Source of the DNA: Nitrospira sp. ST-bin5
Lineage (GTDB): Bacteria > Nitrospirota > Nitrospiria > Nitrospirales > Nitrospiraceae
Assembly (NCBI GenBank): GCA_002083555.1
Contig: MSXN01000005.1
Coordinates: 64,208 to 128,207, forward strand
DNA length: 64,000 bases
Direction: 5' to 3'
Positions 43,764-51,753 of the stretch are shown here, piece after piece. The position numbers were made by a program, and so were the translations under genes. Numbering within the stretch: the stretch's first letter is position 1; the number at the start of each line of letters is the position of its first letter. The notes under the pieces are model-generated. The model was given only the letters and a program-made list of their open reading frames with translations, did not search any database and was not told the DNA's origin.

Positions 43764-43964
43764 ATGAAGCTCCATGTGGTGATCGAACAGGATGAAGCCG
43801 GATACTATGTCGCGGAGGTTCCAGCTTTGCCAGGTTGTCTTTCGCAGGGCAAAACGCATGCAGAAGCCCTCGCCAATGTGAAAGAGGCCGTCGCTGGCTG
43901 GCTTGAAACGATGGAAGCCAAGACTGAACTCGACTTGAATCAAAGCATCGAGGTCATGGTCTGA
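43764..43964 (+). CDS. hicB: HicB-family antitoxin
   Basis: A 66-residue HicB N-terminal domain without the DNA-binding extension: MKLHVVIEQDEAGYYVAEVP, LPGCLSQGKTHAEALANVKEA and the C-terminal LDLNQSIEVMV. It neutralises HicA. GGAGG at 43752-43756 is 7 bases from ATG 43764, better than ATG 43758. The stop overlaps hicA by 1 base, and the antitoxin-first order is a known variant. The pair is transcribed from a consensus promoter at 43685. Confidence 0.9.
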   Translation: MKLHVVIEQDEAGYYVAEVPALPGCLSQGKTHAEALANVKEAVAGWLETMEAKTELDLNQSIEVMV

Positions 43965-44185
43965 TGGGTGGATCTCTCCGGCTCTGTTCAGGGGCCGAGG
44001 CGGTTCAGAAATTTGGACGTGCCGGCTGGATCGTCTCACGACAGCGCGGTTCCCATGTGATGATGGTCAAGCCCGGCTATGAATACACCCTGTCCATTCC
44101 ACAACATGACGAACTCGGCCCTGGGCTGCTCAGAAAACTCATTCGCCAGGCTGGGCTCTCTGTAGATCAGTTTAACGATCTCTGA
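43964..44185 (+). CDS. hicA: HicA-family mRNA interferase toxin
   Basis: A 73-residue protein with the double-stranded-RNA-binding-like HicA fold: SGAEAVQKFGRAGWIVSRQRGSHVMM carries the catalytic His in GSHVMM, followed by YTLSIPQHDELGPGLLRKLIRQAGLS. It cleaves mRNA when released from HicB. The N-terminus (GGSLRLCSG) differs slightly from the usual K-x-R-D start. No mutation of a key residue is visible, so the toxin appears functional. Confidence 0.9.
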   Translation: MGGSLRLCSGAEAVQKFGRAGWIVSRQRGSHVMMVKPGYEYTLSIPQHDELGPGLLRKLIRQAGLSVDQFNDL

Positions 44186-44357
44186 CATCTCTCCTGAGTT
44201 TCTACCATTCCCTCCTTTCCCATACGGAGGGGAAGAACAATCGTCTAGGCAGCCAGTCGGTTCTCATCTCTTATTGCCACTCGCCTTCGTTAGGGGCGAG
44301 CGGCGGTCGAGACTTCCAGCAGCTGTGTTCGGTCTTCAAAGCTCGACTCGACCGCGC

Positions 44358-44386
44358 TTGTTCAAGTCTGACCGCTCGTCTATACT
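44358..44386 (+). promoter_or_regulatory. Sigma-70 promoter for recQ
   Basis: TTGTTC (44358-44363) and TATACT (44381-44386) with 17-bp spacing; the start codon follows about 47 bases later, supporting the TTG start. Confidence 0.7.
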
Positions 44387-44432
44387 TCGCCCGTAGCAAC
44401 ATCCAACTCGTTCATTAGTTTTTACGCACACT

Positions 44433-46289
44433 TTGTACGATTTACTGAAGCAGCTTCGCCAGCAGTTCGGTCTCGCCCAGTTCCGGCCCGGTCAAGAAGA
44501 CGTCATGCGGGCCGTCCTGGCTCGTCGCGATGCGATGGTAGTCATGCCGACCGGCCAGGGAAAATCGCTCTGCTATCAACTCCCTGCGACGTTCTTGCCC
44601 GGGTTGACCCTCGTGGTGTCTCCGCTCATCGCCTTGATGCAGGATCAAGTCGAGAGTCTGAAACAGCACAAGATATCCGCCGCCGCATTTCACTCAGGTC
44701 TGACCGAGCAACAACGAGACAAAGTTATTCAGGGCCTTCATCTTCAAAGTCTTAAGCTTCTCTATGTGGCGCCGGAGCGGATTCAACACGAAGGGTTTCT
44801 GCGCCTGGTGAGGAAATGTCTCGTCTCGCTCCTGGTCGTCGATGAAGCACATTGCATCTCGCAGTGGGGGCATGATTTCAGACCCGACTATATGAAGCTC
44901 GGGCGCCTGCGCCAGGAGCTCAACAATCCGCCCTGTCTGGCGTTGACGGCGACGGCCACGACGCGGGTGCAGGCCGACATCTGTGAACGGTTGACCCTGC
45001 GTGATCCGCTGTCGATGGTGACGGGATTCCGTCGGGAAAATCTGGCCTTGTCCGTCCGACTCTGTTCGTCTCTTGGGGAGAAGCTGACGGAGTTGGATCG
45101 ACTGGTTCGGAAATGCGAAACGGGCACCATTGTGATTTATGGTGCCACCCGTCGGACGGTCGAGGAAGTCGCGAGCTACCTGGGTCAAACCTATCCATCG
45201 GTCGGCTATTACCATGCCGGCCTCTCCGATGAGGAACGGCGACTCGTGCACGAAGAGTTTCGCCAGGGGCAGCTCCGCATTCTCGTCGCGACCAACGCCT
45301 TCGGCATGGGCATCGATAAGGCGGATGTGCGCTTGGTCGTTCATATCGATATTCCGGGGAGCATCGAAGCGTACTACCAGGAGGCGGGCCGCGCCGGGCG
45401 TGACGGGTTGCCGGCTGCTTGCGTGTTGTTGTTTCACGAGCGCGATCTCGGCACGCAGGAATATTTTATCCAGCAGGCGGCGAAAGATCCGGCGAGCGGA
45501 GAGCGTGCGGCTCGTATGCGGACGTTGCTTCGCGAGATGCTGGCCTATGTGTCGGTCCGCACCTGCCGCCAGTTGGCGATACTGGATTACTTCAGCGATG
45601 CTGAGGAGCGGGCCATGGGGCCTTGTGGCCTCTGTGACCGTTGCGTGACCGAGGTTCATGAGACGCCCGCATCCCTTCAGGATGAGGCTGCCTGCGCGAA
45701 GGCCGTGCTGCAGACGGTGGCCTGGTGTGACGGGCGATTCGGTGTGACTCGTGTTGTGGAGATTCTTCGCGGCAGCCAATCGAAGGCGATCCTGTCGCAA
45801 GGAGCCGAGCGCTGTGAGAGTTATGGCTTATGTCGAGACTCTTCAAAGACGACTGTGACGCATGCGGTGAAAGATCTGATTGATTCAGGCCACCTCGCAG
45901 TCATCGGGCAGGAGTATCCCTTGCTTGACCTGACGCGCCTGGGCCGTGAGGTGCTGAACGGGACCCGTGCCCTCGACGCACGGCAGGCGGCCGGGGGCGC
46001 GATCGGTGCACGATCGACAAAGGCGGTGGCTGAACGGCGACCGTCGCGCGCGATTGAACTCGCCGCCCCGGGTGATCCGCAGCTCTATGAGCGGCTCCGC
46101 CGGCTCAGAACGGCATTGGCGGAAGAGGAGGGCGTGGCGCCGTTCGTCATCTTTCATGACAAAACCTTGCGCACGATTGCCAGCCACAAGCCCGTAACTC
46201 AGGCAGCTTTGCTGGAAATTCCCGGCATCGGCGACGCGAAAGTCGAGCGCTACGGCCGCCGTGTGTTGGAGATTGTGAACGGGGAGTAA
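44433..46289 (+). CDS. recQ: ATP-dependent DNA helicase RecQ
   Basis: A 618-residue 3'-5' helicase for recombination and fork repair. Helicase motifs: FRPGQEDVMRAVLA (motif 0), MPTGQGKSLCYQLP (I), SPLIALMQDQV (Ia), VVDEAHCISQWGHDFRPDY (II), TATATTRVQ (III), YHAGLSDEERR (IV/V) and QEAGRAGRDG (VI). The RecQ-C zinc site is seen as C-x-QLAIL...CGLCDRC, and a short HRDC-like helical domain ends the protein (about 540-618). It uses TTG 44433; no ATG alternative keeps the motif 0 region. A short hairpin GAAAGCT/AGCTTTC at 46290-46306 may end the transcript. Confidence 0.93.
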   Translation: MYDLLKQLRQQFGLAQFRPGQEDVMRAVLARRDAMVVMPTGQGKSLCYQLPATFLPGLTLVVSPLIALMQDQVESLKQHKISAAAFHSGLTEQQRDKVIQGLHLQSLKLLYVAPERIQHEGFLRLVRKCLVSLLVVDEAHCISQWGHDFRPDYMKLGRLRQELNNPPCLALTATATTRVQADICERLTLRDPLSMVTGFRRENLALSVRLCSSLGEKLTELDRLVRKCETGTIVIYGATRRTVEEVASYLGQTYPSVGYYHAGLSDEERRLVHEEFRQGQLRILVATNAFGMGIDKADVRLVVHIDIPGSIEAYYQEAGRAGRDGLPAACVLLFHERDLGTQEYFIQQAAKDPASGERAARMRTLLREMLAYVSVRTCRQLAILDYFSDAEERAMGPCGLCDRCVTEVHETPASLQDEAACAKAVLQTVAWCDGRFGVTRVVEILRGSQSKAILSQGAERCESYGLCRDSSKTTVTHAVKDLIDSGHLAVIGQEYPLLDLTRLGREVLNGTRALDARQAAGGAIGARSTKAVAERRPSRAIELAAPGDPQLYERLRRLRTALAEEEGVAPFVIFHDKTLRTIASHKPVTQAALLEIPGIGDAKVERYGRRVLEIVNGE

Positions 46290-46309
46290 GAAAGCTGTCA
46301 GCTTTCTTT
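46290..46309 (+). terminator. Weak hairpin after recQ
   Basis: GAAAGCT pairs with AGCTTTC around GTC and is followed by TTTC; it abuts the left inverted repeat of the DUF559 cassette. Confidence 0.45.
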
Positions 46310-46738
46310 CCCCCTCCTTCGTAAGGAGGGGCTAGGGGAGGTCGAATCTTCTTGCGTGCGGTTAGAAGGCGAGCCTGCCGCTATGTGATTGAGCAAATCC
46401 TCAAGCACCCCGTCAAGATTCTGCATTACATCATGATTCTGATATCGAACGACGTGTAAGCCGAGAGAGTGAAGATAGTGATCGCGTTCCTGATCTTTCA
46501 GAATGTGTTCAGCGTCAGCATGACTATCTCCGTCAATTTCAAGGACAAGCAATCGTTCTGGACAATAGAAGTCCACTATGTATGGCCCGATGCCATGCTG
46601 CCGACGGAACTTAAGGCCTTGAAATTGGCGTGCTCGCAACTTTAGCCACAACTGCTTCTCAGGTCCGGTCATATCGGAGCGAAGCCGACGCTTCAGACTC
46701 AGAAATCCTGGTTGTCCTTGTTTGGCTCTAGTCATCAA
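46298..46738 (-). CDS. DUF559 (Vsr-like endonuclease fold) protein
   Basis: A 146-residue protein of the DUF559 group, related to the very-short-patch-repair/restriction endonuclease fold. Conserved stretch LRSDMTGPEKQLWLKLRARQ, then GLKFRRQHGIGPYIVDFYCPE and LLVLEIDGDSHAD, where the acidic VDFY...EIDG residues form the presumed metal site. The last 30 residues (SPSPSLRRRGKES) are encoded by the left repeat. The gene lies between imperfect inverted repeats at 46310 and 46761, a recurring arrangement for DUF559 genes in bacteria. Confidence 0.82.
   Translation of the reverse strand: MMTRAKQGQPGFLSLKRRLRSDMTGPEKQLWLKLRARQFQGLKFRRQHGIGPYIVDFYCPERLLVLEIDGDSHADAEHILKDQERDHYLHSLGLHVVRYQNHDVMQNLDGVLEDLLNHIAAGSPSNRTQEDSTSPSPSLRRRGKES
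46310..46343. repeat. Left inverted repeat of the DUF559 cassette
   Basis: Palindromic CCCCTCCTTCGTAAGGAGG followed by CTAGGGGAGGTCG; its reverse complement parallels 46761-46794 (CCTCCCC-type words around a TTAC centre). Confidence 0.65.
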
Positions 46739-46760
46739 TTACAACCATCTCGGCGGTCTC

Positions 46761-46794
46761 TACCCCTCCTCGCCTCCCCTTACAAAGGGGAGGA
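46761..46794. repeat. Right inverted repeat of the DUF559 cassette
   Basis: ACCCCTCCTCGCCTCCCCTT followed by ACAAAGGGGAGGA: an imperfect reverse-complement partner of 46310-46343, itself with an internal palindrome. Confidence 0.65.
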
Positions 46795-46827
46795 ATAATT
46801 AGGGGCTGATTGCTGATGGCACGAACG

Positions 46828-47445
46828 TTACTTCAAATTTCCCGCCTTCGCGAAACGCTCCTGCAATTCCTGATAGGTCTGGGTCACCGGAAAGTTCGGA
46901 AACTCTTTAGGCAGATGATCGGGCGGCCGGAAAAAGAATCCGGCATCAGCTTCGCCGAGCATCGCCGTGTCGTTGTAGGCGTCACCGGCGGCCATGGTGT
47001 AGAAGTTCAACGACTTGAAGGCTGCGACGGAATATTTCTTCTGATTCGGCATCCGCATGTGGTGCGCCGCGATGCGGCCGCCGCCATCGATTTCAAGCTG
47101 GTTGCAGAACAGCGTGGGATAGCCCAATTGGCGCATGAGCGGCAGTGCGAATTGATAGAACGTGTCTGAGAGAATAATCACCTGGCAGCGCTCGCGTAAC
47201 CAGGTCACGAATGCGGGCGCGCCTTCCAGCGGGCCCATCTTATCGATCACGCTCTGGATATCGGCAATGGTCAGTTTGTGCTCGTCGAGGATGGCGAGCC
47301 GGCGTTTCATCAGCTTGTCGTAGTCCGGCATTTCCCGCGTTGTGATCTTGAGTTCTTCGATTCCGGTCTTGATCGCAACATTGATCCAAATTTCCGGCAC
47401 GAGTACGCCTTCCAAATCCAGGCAGGCTATCACAGGCTTCTGCAT
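46828..47445 (-). CDS. thrH: Bifunctional phosphoserine phosphatase / homoserine phosphotransferase ThrH
   Basis: A 205-residue HAD-superfamily phosphatase. The nucleophile motif is CLDLEGVLVPEIW (D-x-E variant of D-x-D, the ThrH hallmark), motif II is VIILSDTFYQF, the lysine is in PNQKKYSV, and motif IV is AAGDAYNDTAML. ThrH proteins dephosphorylate phosphoserine and can transfer phosphate to homoserine, linking to serine and threonine synthesis. It starts 36 bp after the next gene upstream on the minus strand and has no visible signal sequence. Confidence 0.88.
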   Translation of the reverse strand: MQKPVIACLDLEGVLVPEIWINVAIKTGIEELKITTREMPDYDKLMKRRLAILDEHKLTIADIQSVIDKMGPLEGAPAFVTWLRERCQVIILSDTFYQFALPLMRQLGYPTLFCNQLEIDGGGRIAAHHMRMPNQKKYSVAAFKSLNFYTMAAGDAYNDTAMLGEADAGFFFRPPDHLPKEFPNFPVTQTYQELQERFAKAGNLK

Positions 47446-47478
47446 TCGAGATTCTCCTTTACCGTTAGTGTCATGTCA

Positions 47479-48249
47479 TTACTTCTGTTCAAATGCCTGG
47501 CTCAGGAACCGCCAGACTTTATCGAGCGCGCGATCGAGGATGCGGGTTCCCTGCCAACGCGGCTGATTCTCCCGCTCGTGGCGGGCGGCCCAATCCAGCG
47601 CGGTCGCCAGGGGAATCAGCTTCGGTGGCTGCTCGGTCAGTTCGCCCCACAAGAGACTCAAGGCCGGCCCGATCCGCACCGGAACCGGCAATGCGGCAAC
47701 GGGATGTTCCACGGGGTTCTGGCACCATTCGGCCGGCGAGGTCACCAGCAATTCGCGACAGGCTGCCGGCCGCTGCTCGTAGATCGTGCAGACCTCCTGA
47801 TCCAGAAAGGCGCAAGGGAGGCGAAGCGCAAAATAGGCGCGATTGATCGGCTCTAGCGCGGCGTCATCCGGCGGGTTGGTCGATTCACCCATCTCGATTA
47901 AGTTATTCCAGAGTCCGCGGGCCAGCAGAGCCGTCCGCGTGACGGCGAACCGTTGGGCCAGACGGGTTTGCTCTGCTTCCGGCAAGGTCTGCACGTAGTC
48001 GCGCAACGCAAACGCCTCGGGGGCTGAGACCGGGACGAGCATGCGGCAACAGGCGGCGCAACCTTTGTGGCATGAGATGGCCTGCCCTGCCTCAATGCTT
48101 CGGCGTTCTTCCAGGGCCTGGGCTTCTTCTCCCAGTCTCCGCATCATCGGCACAATCGCCGAGACCGGCACGAAGCCCGTGGGCACTTCTACCGCACTGG
48201 TGAGTTGCCCTGCGGGGGTGTTCAGAGAGATGTCGTATCGTTCGGTCAT
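47479..48249 (-). CDS. YkgJ-family cysteine-cluster protein (first copy)
   Basis: A 256-residue protein with the YkgJ cysteine cluster: ISCHKGCAACCRMLVPVS near residue 60 and LDQEVCTIYEQRPAACRELL near 150. These probably bind zinc or an iron-sulfur cluster. The N-terminal 50 residues and the WAARHEREN C-terminus have no recognised function. YkgJ genes are common but uncharacterised. It lies upstream of thrH in the same direction, and a second YkgJ gene occurs at 55177. Confidence 0.82.
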   Translation of the reverse strand: MTERYDISLNTPAGQLTSAVEVPTGFVPVSAIVPMMRRLGEEAQALEERRSIEAGQAISCHKGCAACCRMLVPVSAPEAFALRDYVQTLPEAEQTRLAQRFAVTRTALLARGLWNNLIEMGESTNPPDDAALEPINRAYFALRLPCAFLDQEVCTIYEQRPAACRELLVTSPAEWCQNPVEHPVAALPVPVRIGPALSLLWGELTEQPPKLIPLATALDWAARHERENQPRWQGTRILDRALDKVWRFLSQAFEQK

Positions 48250-48338
48250 CGGATCTCAACGTTATCAAGTGTTTCGCATCATAGAGAAGCATTTGGCGCA
48301 GGGTCAACCGGAACGCGTCCTTGCTCCCTCTCCACGGA

Positions 48339-48755
48339 ATGCCGATAATGGCGATTATGCTTTCTGGTCATGTGATCGGTTTGTTGAAAGAGTATATGCA
48401 GGATCTGGTGGAGCAGGCCCGGCAGGAGACCTCGGCACAGGAGCGGTTTGGCTTTTCCGCCGCGGCCTATCGGCCTGATCATGCCATCTCGGATCTATTG
48501 GCTCTTCTCGATGACCGCATCGAGTCTGAAGGCATGCAGGTCGGGTTGCCTGAAGGCTTTCTCCACGACATGTGGAGCCTCTGCAATGACGCGAGCGTGC
48601 AAGTGACCGATCGCGTCTACGTCGAGACCAATGTGGGACCTGAAGCAGGGAGTAAAGCGAGAACCAGAGAACTGACGTATCGGGCGTTGGTGGCGTTTAT
48701 CGAGGCTCGGGGGCGGGCTTTGTCTCAGGGTGGGCAGGGCGAGATGGAGTCATGA
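48339..48755 (+). CDS. Uncharacterised small protein
   Basis: A protein of about 138 residues (starts at ATG 48339 or 48348 are both possible; CACGGA lies nearby). It is mainly helical: MLSGHVIGLLKEYMQDLVEQARQE, then LLALLDDRIESEGMQVGLPEGFLHDMWSLC, and a final TYRALVAFIEARGRALSQ. No catalytic motif, signal peptide or membrane span is visible. It stands alone between the YkgJ gene (divergent) and the YdcF gene (convergent). No function can be assigned. Confidence 0.5.
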   Translation: MPIMAIMLSGHVIGLLKEYMQDLVEQARQETSAQERFGFSAAAYRPDHAISDLLALLDDRIESEGMQVGLPEGFLHDMWSLCNDASVQVTDRVYVETNVGPEAGSKARTRELTYRALVAFIEARGRALSQGGQGEMES

Positions 48756-48820
48756 GTCGATCCTTGAGGCGGAGCCGGAGATGCCTGGATATTGGTGTGT
48801 CCAATCGGAGACCGCCGCGT

Positions 48821-49636
48821 TCATAGCTTTCCCGCGAGCCTATAAACGGCGATGCCGGCGAGTTCTTCGATCGCTTCCGATATTTCTCGAAAGGCCCATG
48901 TGGCGGGCAGCACATCGAAGATTGAGGTGGTCTCCCAGCCTTCCGTGGCCCGGTTTCTCTCATGAAATCCGCAGGGGTAGGGGATGACGTCGAATCCTTG
49001 GGTGCGGAATAATGCCGCCGCTCTTGGCATGTGAGTCGCGGAGGTGACCAGGAAAATTGATGCGCGGTCACCGAGCAGATGTTTGGTTCTCACGGCATTC
49101 TCGTAGGTCGTCCGGGCTTGGACTTCGGTGATGACGGATGCTGCGGGGACTCCGAGGCGGCCGGCAAATTCTTTCATGACGGTCGCCTCAGCCGGTCCTG
49201 ATCCAAAGACGCGGGCGTCTCCGCCGGTTACAATCAGCGACGGGGCGATGCCGTGATGGTACAGATCGGCGCCGCAGACCGTTTGCCGCATGGATTCTTC
49301 CGTCAGCTCGATCCTGGGGCGTAGCGAGCCGGCGTCGCGCAGCCCGCCACCCAACACCACGATGGTGCCGTTCGCGATTGGTGCTGGAAGACCTGACGGA
49401 CGGTGTTCTCCTTCCAGTGCGGCCACGAGTACGTGCGCGACCAGGGGAGAAGTCAGCACGAAGAGCAGACTGACGAGGGTGGCGGCGGTTATGCGGAGCC
49501 GGCGCTGTCGTGCGGGGGAGACGGGCAGCCAGGCGAAGAGCAGGACAAGGCCTGAGAGACCGACTATCCAGGTCAGAGGGTACACGCCGTACTTGACGAG
49601 CTTATAGAGGCCGAAGAAAAATGGGGTCAGTTCCAT
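48821..49636 (-). CDS. YdcF/ElyC/SanA-family DUF218 membrane protein
   Basis: A 271-residue protein with two N-terminal hydrophobic helices and a periplasmic DUF218 domain. The domain has GTIVVLGGGLRD, APSLIVTGGDARVFGSGPAEA and STTYENAVRTK-like ARTTYENAVRTKHLL, plus VTSATHMPRAAALF, the signature of the YdcF/ElyC family. ElyC is implicated in peptidoglycan or enterobacterial-antigen precursor metabolism; the precise reaction is unknown. It starts at ATG 49636 and is divergent from the EVE-domain gene. Confidence 0.87.
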   Translation of the reverse strand: MELTPFFFGLYKLVKYGVYPLTWIVGLSGLVLLFAWLPVSPARQRRLRITAATLVSLLFVLTSPLVAHVLVAALEGEHRPSGLPAPIANGTIVVLGGGLRDAGSLRPRIELTEESMRQTVCGADLYHHGIAPSLIVTGGDARVFGSGPAEATVMKEFAGRLGVPAASVITEVQARTTYENAVRTKHLLGDRASIFLVTSATHMPRAAALFRTQGFDVIPYPCGFHERNRATEGWETTSIFDVLPATWAFREISEAIEELAGIAVYRLAGKL

Positions 49637-49719
49637 CGACGTTCCTTAGGGATGATGGGGGTTGCTAGGACGCGCAGCATAGCAGTCGTGGGAGATTTGA
49701 CCAAGAGAGGATGTCAGGG

Positions 49720-50193
49720 ATGTTGAACGCAAGACAATATTGGCTGATGAAATCCGAACCGTTGGTGTTTTCGATCGAGGACCTAGTGCGGGCACCGAAG
49801 CGCACGACCTCGTGGGATGGGGTACGGAACTACCAAGCCAGAAATTTTATGCGGGCGATGCAGCCGGGCGATCAGGTATTGTTCTATCACAGCAACGCGA
49901 ATCCTCCGGCTATCGTAGGAATCGCGGAGGTCACGGCTACGGCATATCCCGACCCGACCCAGTTCGAACGGCGCCACAAGCATTTCGATCCTGCCAGCGA
50001 TCCCAAGGCACCCCGGTGGGACATGGTCGATATCCGCCATGTCCGGACCTTCGATGCGCCCATTTCGCTAGACTCTTTGCGGATGGAGAAGGCGCTCGCG
50101 GGGATGGCGCTCTTGCAGAAAGGTTCTCGATTGTCGGTTCAGCCGGTTACGAAAGGGGAGTGGGAATACATCCTGAAACTGGCCAACGGGTGA
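49720..50193 (+). CDS. EVE-domain protein (PUA-like nucleic-acid-binding)
   Basis: A 157-residue EVE-domain protein. The fold is seen in YWLMKSEPLVFSIEDLV, TSWDGVRNYQARNFMRAMQPGD, QVLFYHSNANPPAIVGIAEV and PRWDMVDIRHV. EVE domains bind modified bases in DNA or RNA and occur in phage-defence nucleases, but here the domain is alone. GAGAGG lies about 10 bases before ATG 49720; ATG 49711 is only a base or so after it. The next gene is convergent. Confidence 0.88.
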   Translation: MLNARQYWLMKSEPLVFSIEDLVRAPKRTTSWDGVRNYQARNFMRAMQPGDQVLFYHSNANPPAIVGIAEVTATAYPDPTQFERRHKHFDPASDPKAPRWDMVDIRHVRTFDAPISLDSLRMEKALAGMALLQKGSRLSVQPVTKGEWEYILKLANG

Positions 50194-50205
50194 TTCTGCC
50201 TGGCC

Positions 50206-50454
50206 TCAGGTGCTCGCCTTTCCTTCGTCGAGATGTCGATGTTGCCAGTCCAGCCAGGCATGTCCGAGTTCGTGCGCGAGGATATAGCGGCGCCTGGTCA
50301 TCGGGAGGCGCTTCCGGATATAGATTGTCCTATTGTCGTCGTCCCAGATGCCATCGGCATTGGCATCGCGCTTATCCATTTCAGTGTCCGTCAGTTGGCG
50401 GATCGAAATCTGATAGCCGAAGGGGAGGACGACTCTCGTCGGGATTCGGATCAT
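50206..50454 (-). CDS. Small zincin-like protein with an HExxH motif
   Basis: An 82-residue protein ending with RRRYILAHELGHAWLDWQHRHLDE, a compact HExxH zinc-protease-like helix typical of ImmA/IrrE-type or minimal gluzincin domains. The N-terminal part is beta-rich (TRVVLPFGYQISI and DDDNRTIYIRKR). It lacks any further domain, so it may act as a stand-alone peptidase or a regulator. No partner gene is obvious. An upstream 215-bp stretch to 50669 holds no convincing gene. Confidence 0.65.
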   Translation of the reverse strand: MIRIPTRVVLPFGYQISIRQLTDTEMDKRDANADGIWDDDNRTIYIRKRLPMTRRRYILAHELGHAWLDWQHRHLDEGKAST

Positions 50455-50693
50455 ACGAGAACGGCTCCTTTATTAGACCACACATCCGGAGAGGCGGTAA
50501 TTGTTCTCTCGGGCATTCGGACTTTCCAGACACGAGTACATTACCACAAAGTGCAGATACGTCGATGGCATAACAGGTTAGTTATATCAATGCTTTATGA
50601 GTGACTAGCCGTTCTGGACGACGTGGTGGCAGGGCAGGGAGATAGGCTCATAGCCGGTTTCGCTTCAGGATGAACTCGTGTATCATGCCGGCT

Positions 50694-51449
50694 ATGAATC
50701 AGGTAACAATCGACGAGATGGTAAAGGCCTTTCCCCAGTCGGTCCGGCTGACTGAAGTGAAGATCCGGGATCGTGGGGAGGTCAAGAAGCTGGATGCCGG
50801 AGAATTACTTCTGCGGACCGGTGATCGGGTGTTGCTTGAAGTCGATGGCGAAGTGACCTACGGGGTGGTCTATACGGCGCCCTACGAGACGCCGTTTATT
50901 CCACCCATGCGTGTGCTGAAGCCGATTCTCCGCAAGGCCAACGGAGAGGATGCTGCGTTGGTGTCGCGGCTTGAGCGCCTCTCTCAGGAGGCCATGGCCT
51001 ACTGCCGGGCAAAGGCCGGTGAGATGAAGCTCCGGCTGAAGCTGGTCGAGGTCTATGGCGCACTTCAGCGCCGGCAACTCACGTTTGTGTATACGGCTGA
51101 TGATCGCATCGATTTCCGTGAACTTGTACGTGACCTGGCCAGGCGTTTTGGCGGCCGGATCGAAATGCGCCAGGTAGGTGTCCGGGAGGAAGCCCGGCGA
51201 CTCGGCGGACTCGATACCTGCGGACTGGTACTCTGTTGCACCAGCTTTTTGACGGAGGTCAAGCCGGTGACCGTGAAGCAGGCGAGAACCATGGGGTTGC
51301 AGGTCGAAGATCCCCGGCTGCTCGGCGTCTGCGGACGATTGAAATGTTGCCTCATGTTCGAGATGATGGACGCGCAAGGCGCGCTCCCTCAGCAGGCCCA
51401 GAAGCTTATTACGCCCTCACGACCGACCCCACCGGCCCGATCTTCCTAG
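50694..51449 (+). CDS. PSP1-domain protein, RicT/YaaT-like
   Basis: A 251-residue PSP1-family protein. It has the PSP1 domain (VKIRDRGEVKKLDAGELLL to YRAKAG-like MAYCRAKAGEM), then the RicT-type cysteine-rich region LGGLDTCGLVLCCTSFL and LLGVCGRLKCCLMFEM, which binds iron-sulfur clusters in Bacillus RicAFT complexes. RicT promotes RNase Y specificity there. The partners RicA and RicF are not visible. I use ATG 50694 (MNQVTIDEM); ATG 50685 would add three residues. The C-terminus TPSRPTPPARSS is disordered. Confidence 0.85.
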   Translation: MNQVTIDEMVKAFPQSVRLTEVKIRDRGEVKKLDAGELLLRTGDRVLLEVDGEVTYGVVYTAPYETPFIPPMRVLKPILRKANGEDAALVSRLERLSQEAMAYCRAKAGEMKLRLKLVEVYGALQRRQLTFVYTADDRIDFRELVRDLARRFGGRIEMRQVGVREEARRLGGLDTCGLVLCCTSFLTEVKPVTVKQARTMGLQVEDPRLLGVCGRLKCCLMFEMMDAQGALPQQAQKLITPSRPTPPARSS

Positions 51450-51753
51450 CAGCGAGTTCCTCGCGCAGTCCCAGCACGTCTTGTTCCATTACATCGGCAG
51501 CTCCATCCGCCCATGTGCTCTACCCGAGATGGGCCAGGTGTGCTAAGTCACAAGTCCCTCAGGATCGGGGCTCAGTCGAAAAACAACACATTCTCGGCTG
51601 TGATCAATGCCGAACAGCTTGCAATACCAGGCGAAAGTTTTCTGAATCTTTTTCTGTCCACTCCGCTCTCAAGAGGGTGAACGCTCAAGGAGGATCAGCA
51701 GGTCGTGTCCGTGTCGTGTTCTATTCCAACCCCAAATCAGGAGGTCGCAAGTG
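51450..51753 (+). other. Gap without a convincing gene
   Basis: The 304 bases between the PSP1 gene and the DUF1264 gene hold frames rich in Ser/Thr that resemble no family. I see no hairpin terminator. An AGGAGG ribosome-binding site ends the stretch at 51739-51744. Confidence 0.35.
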
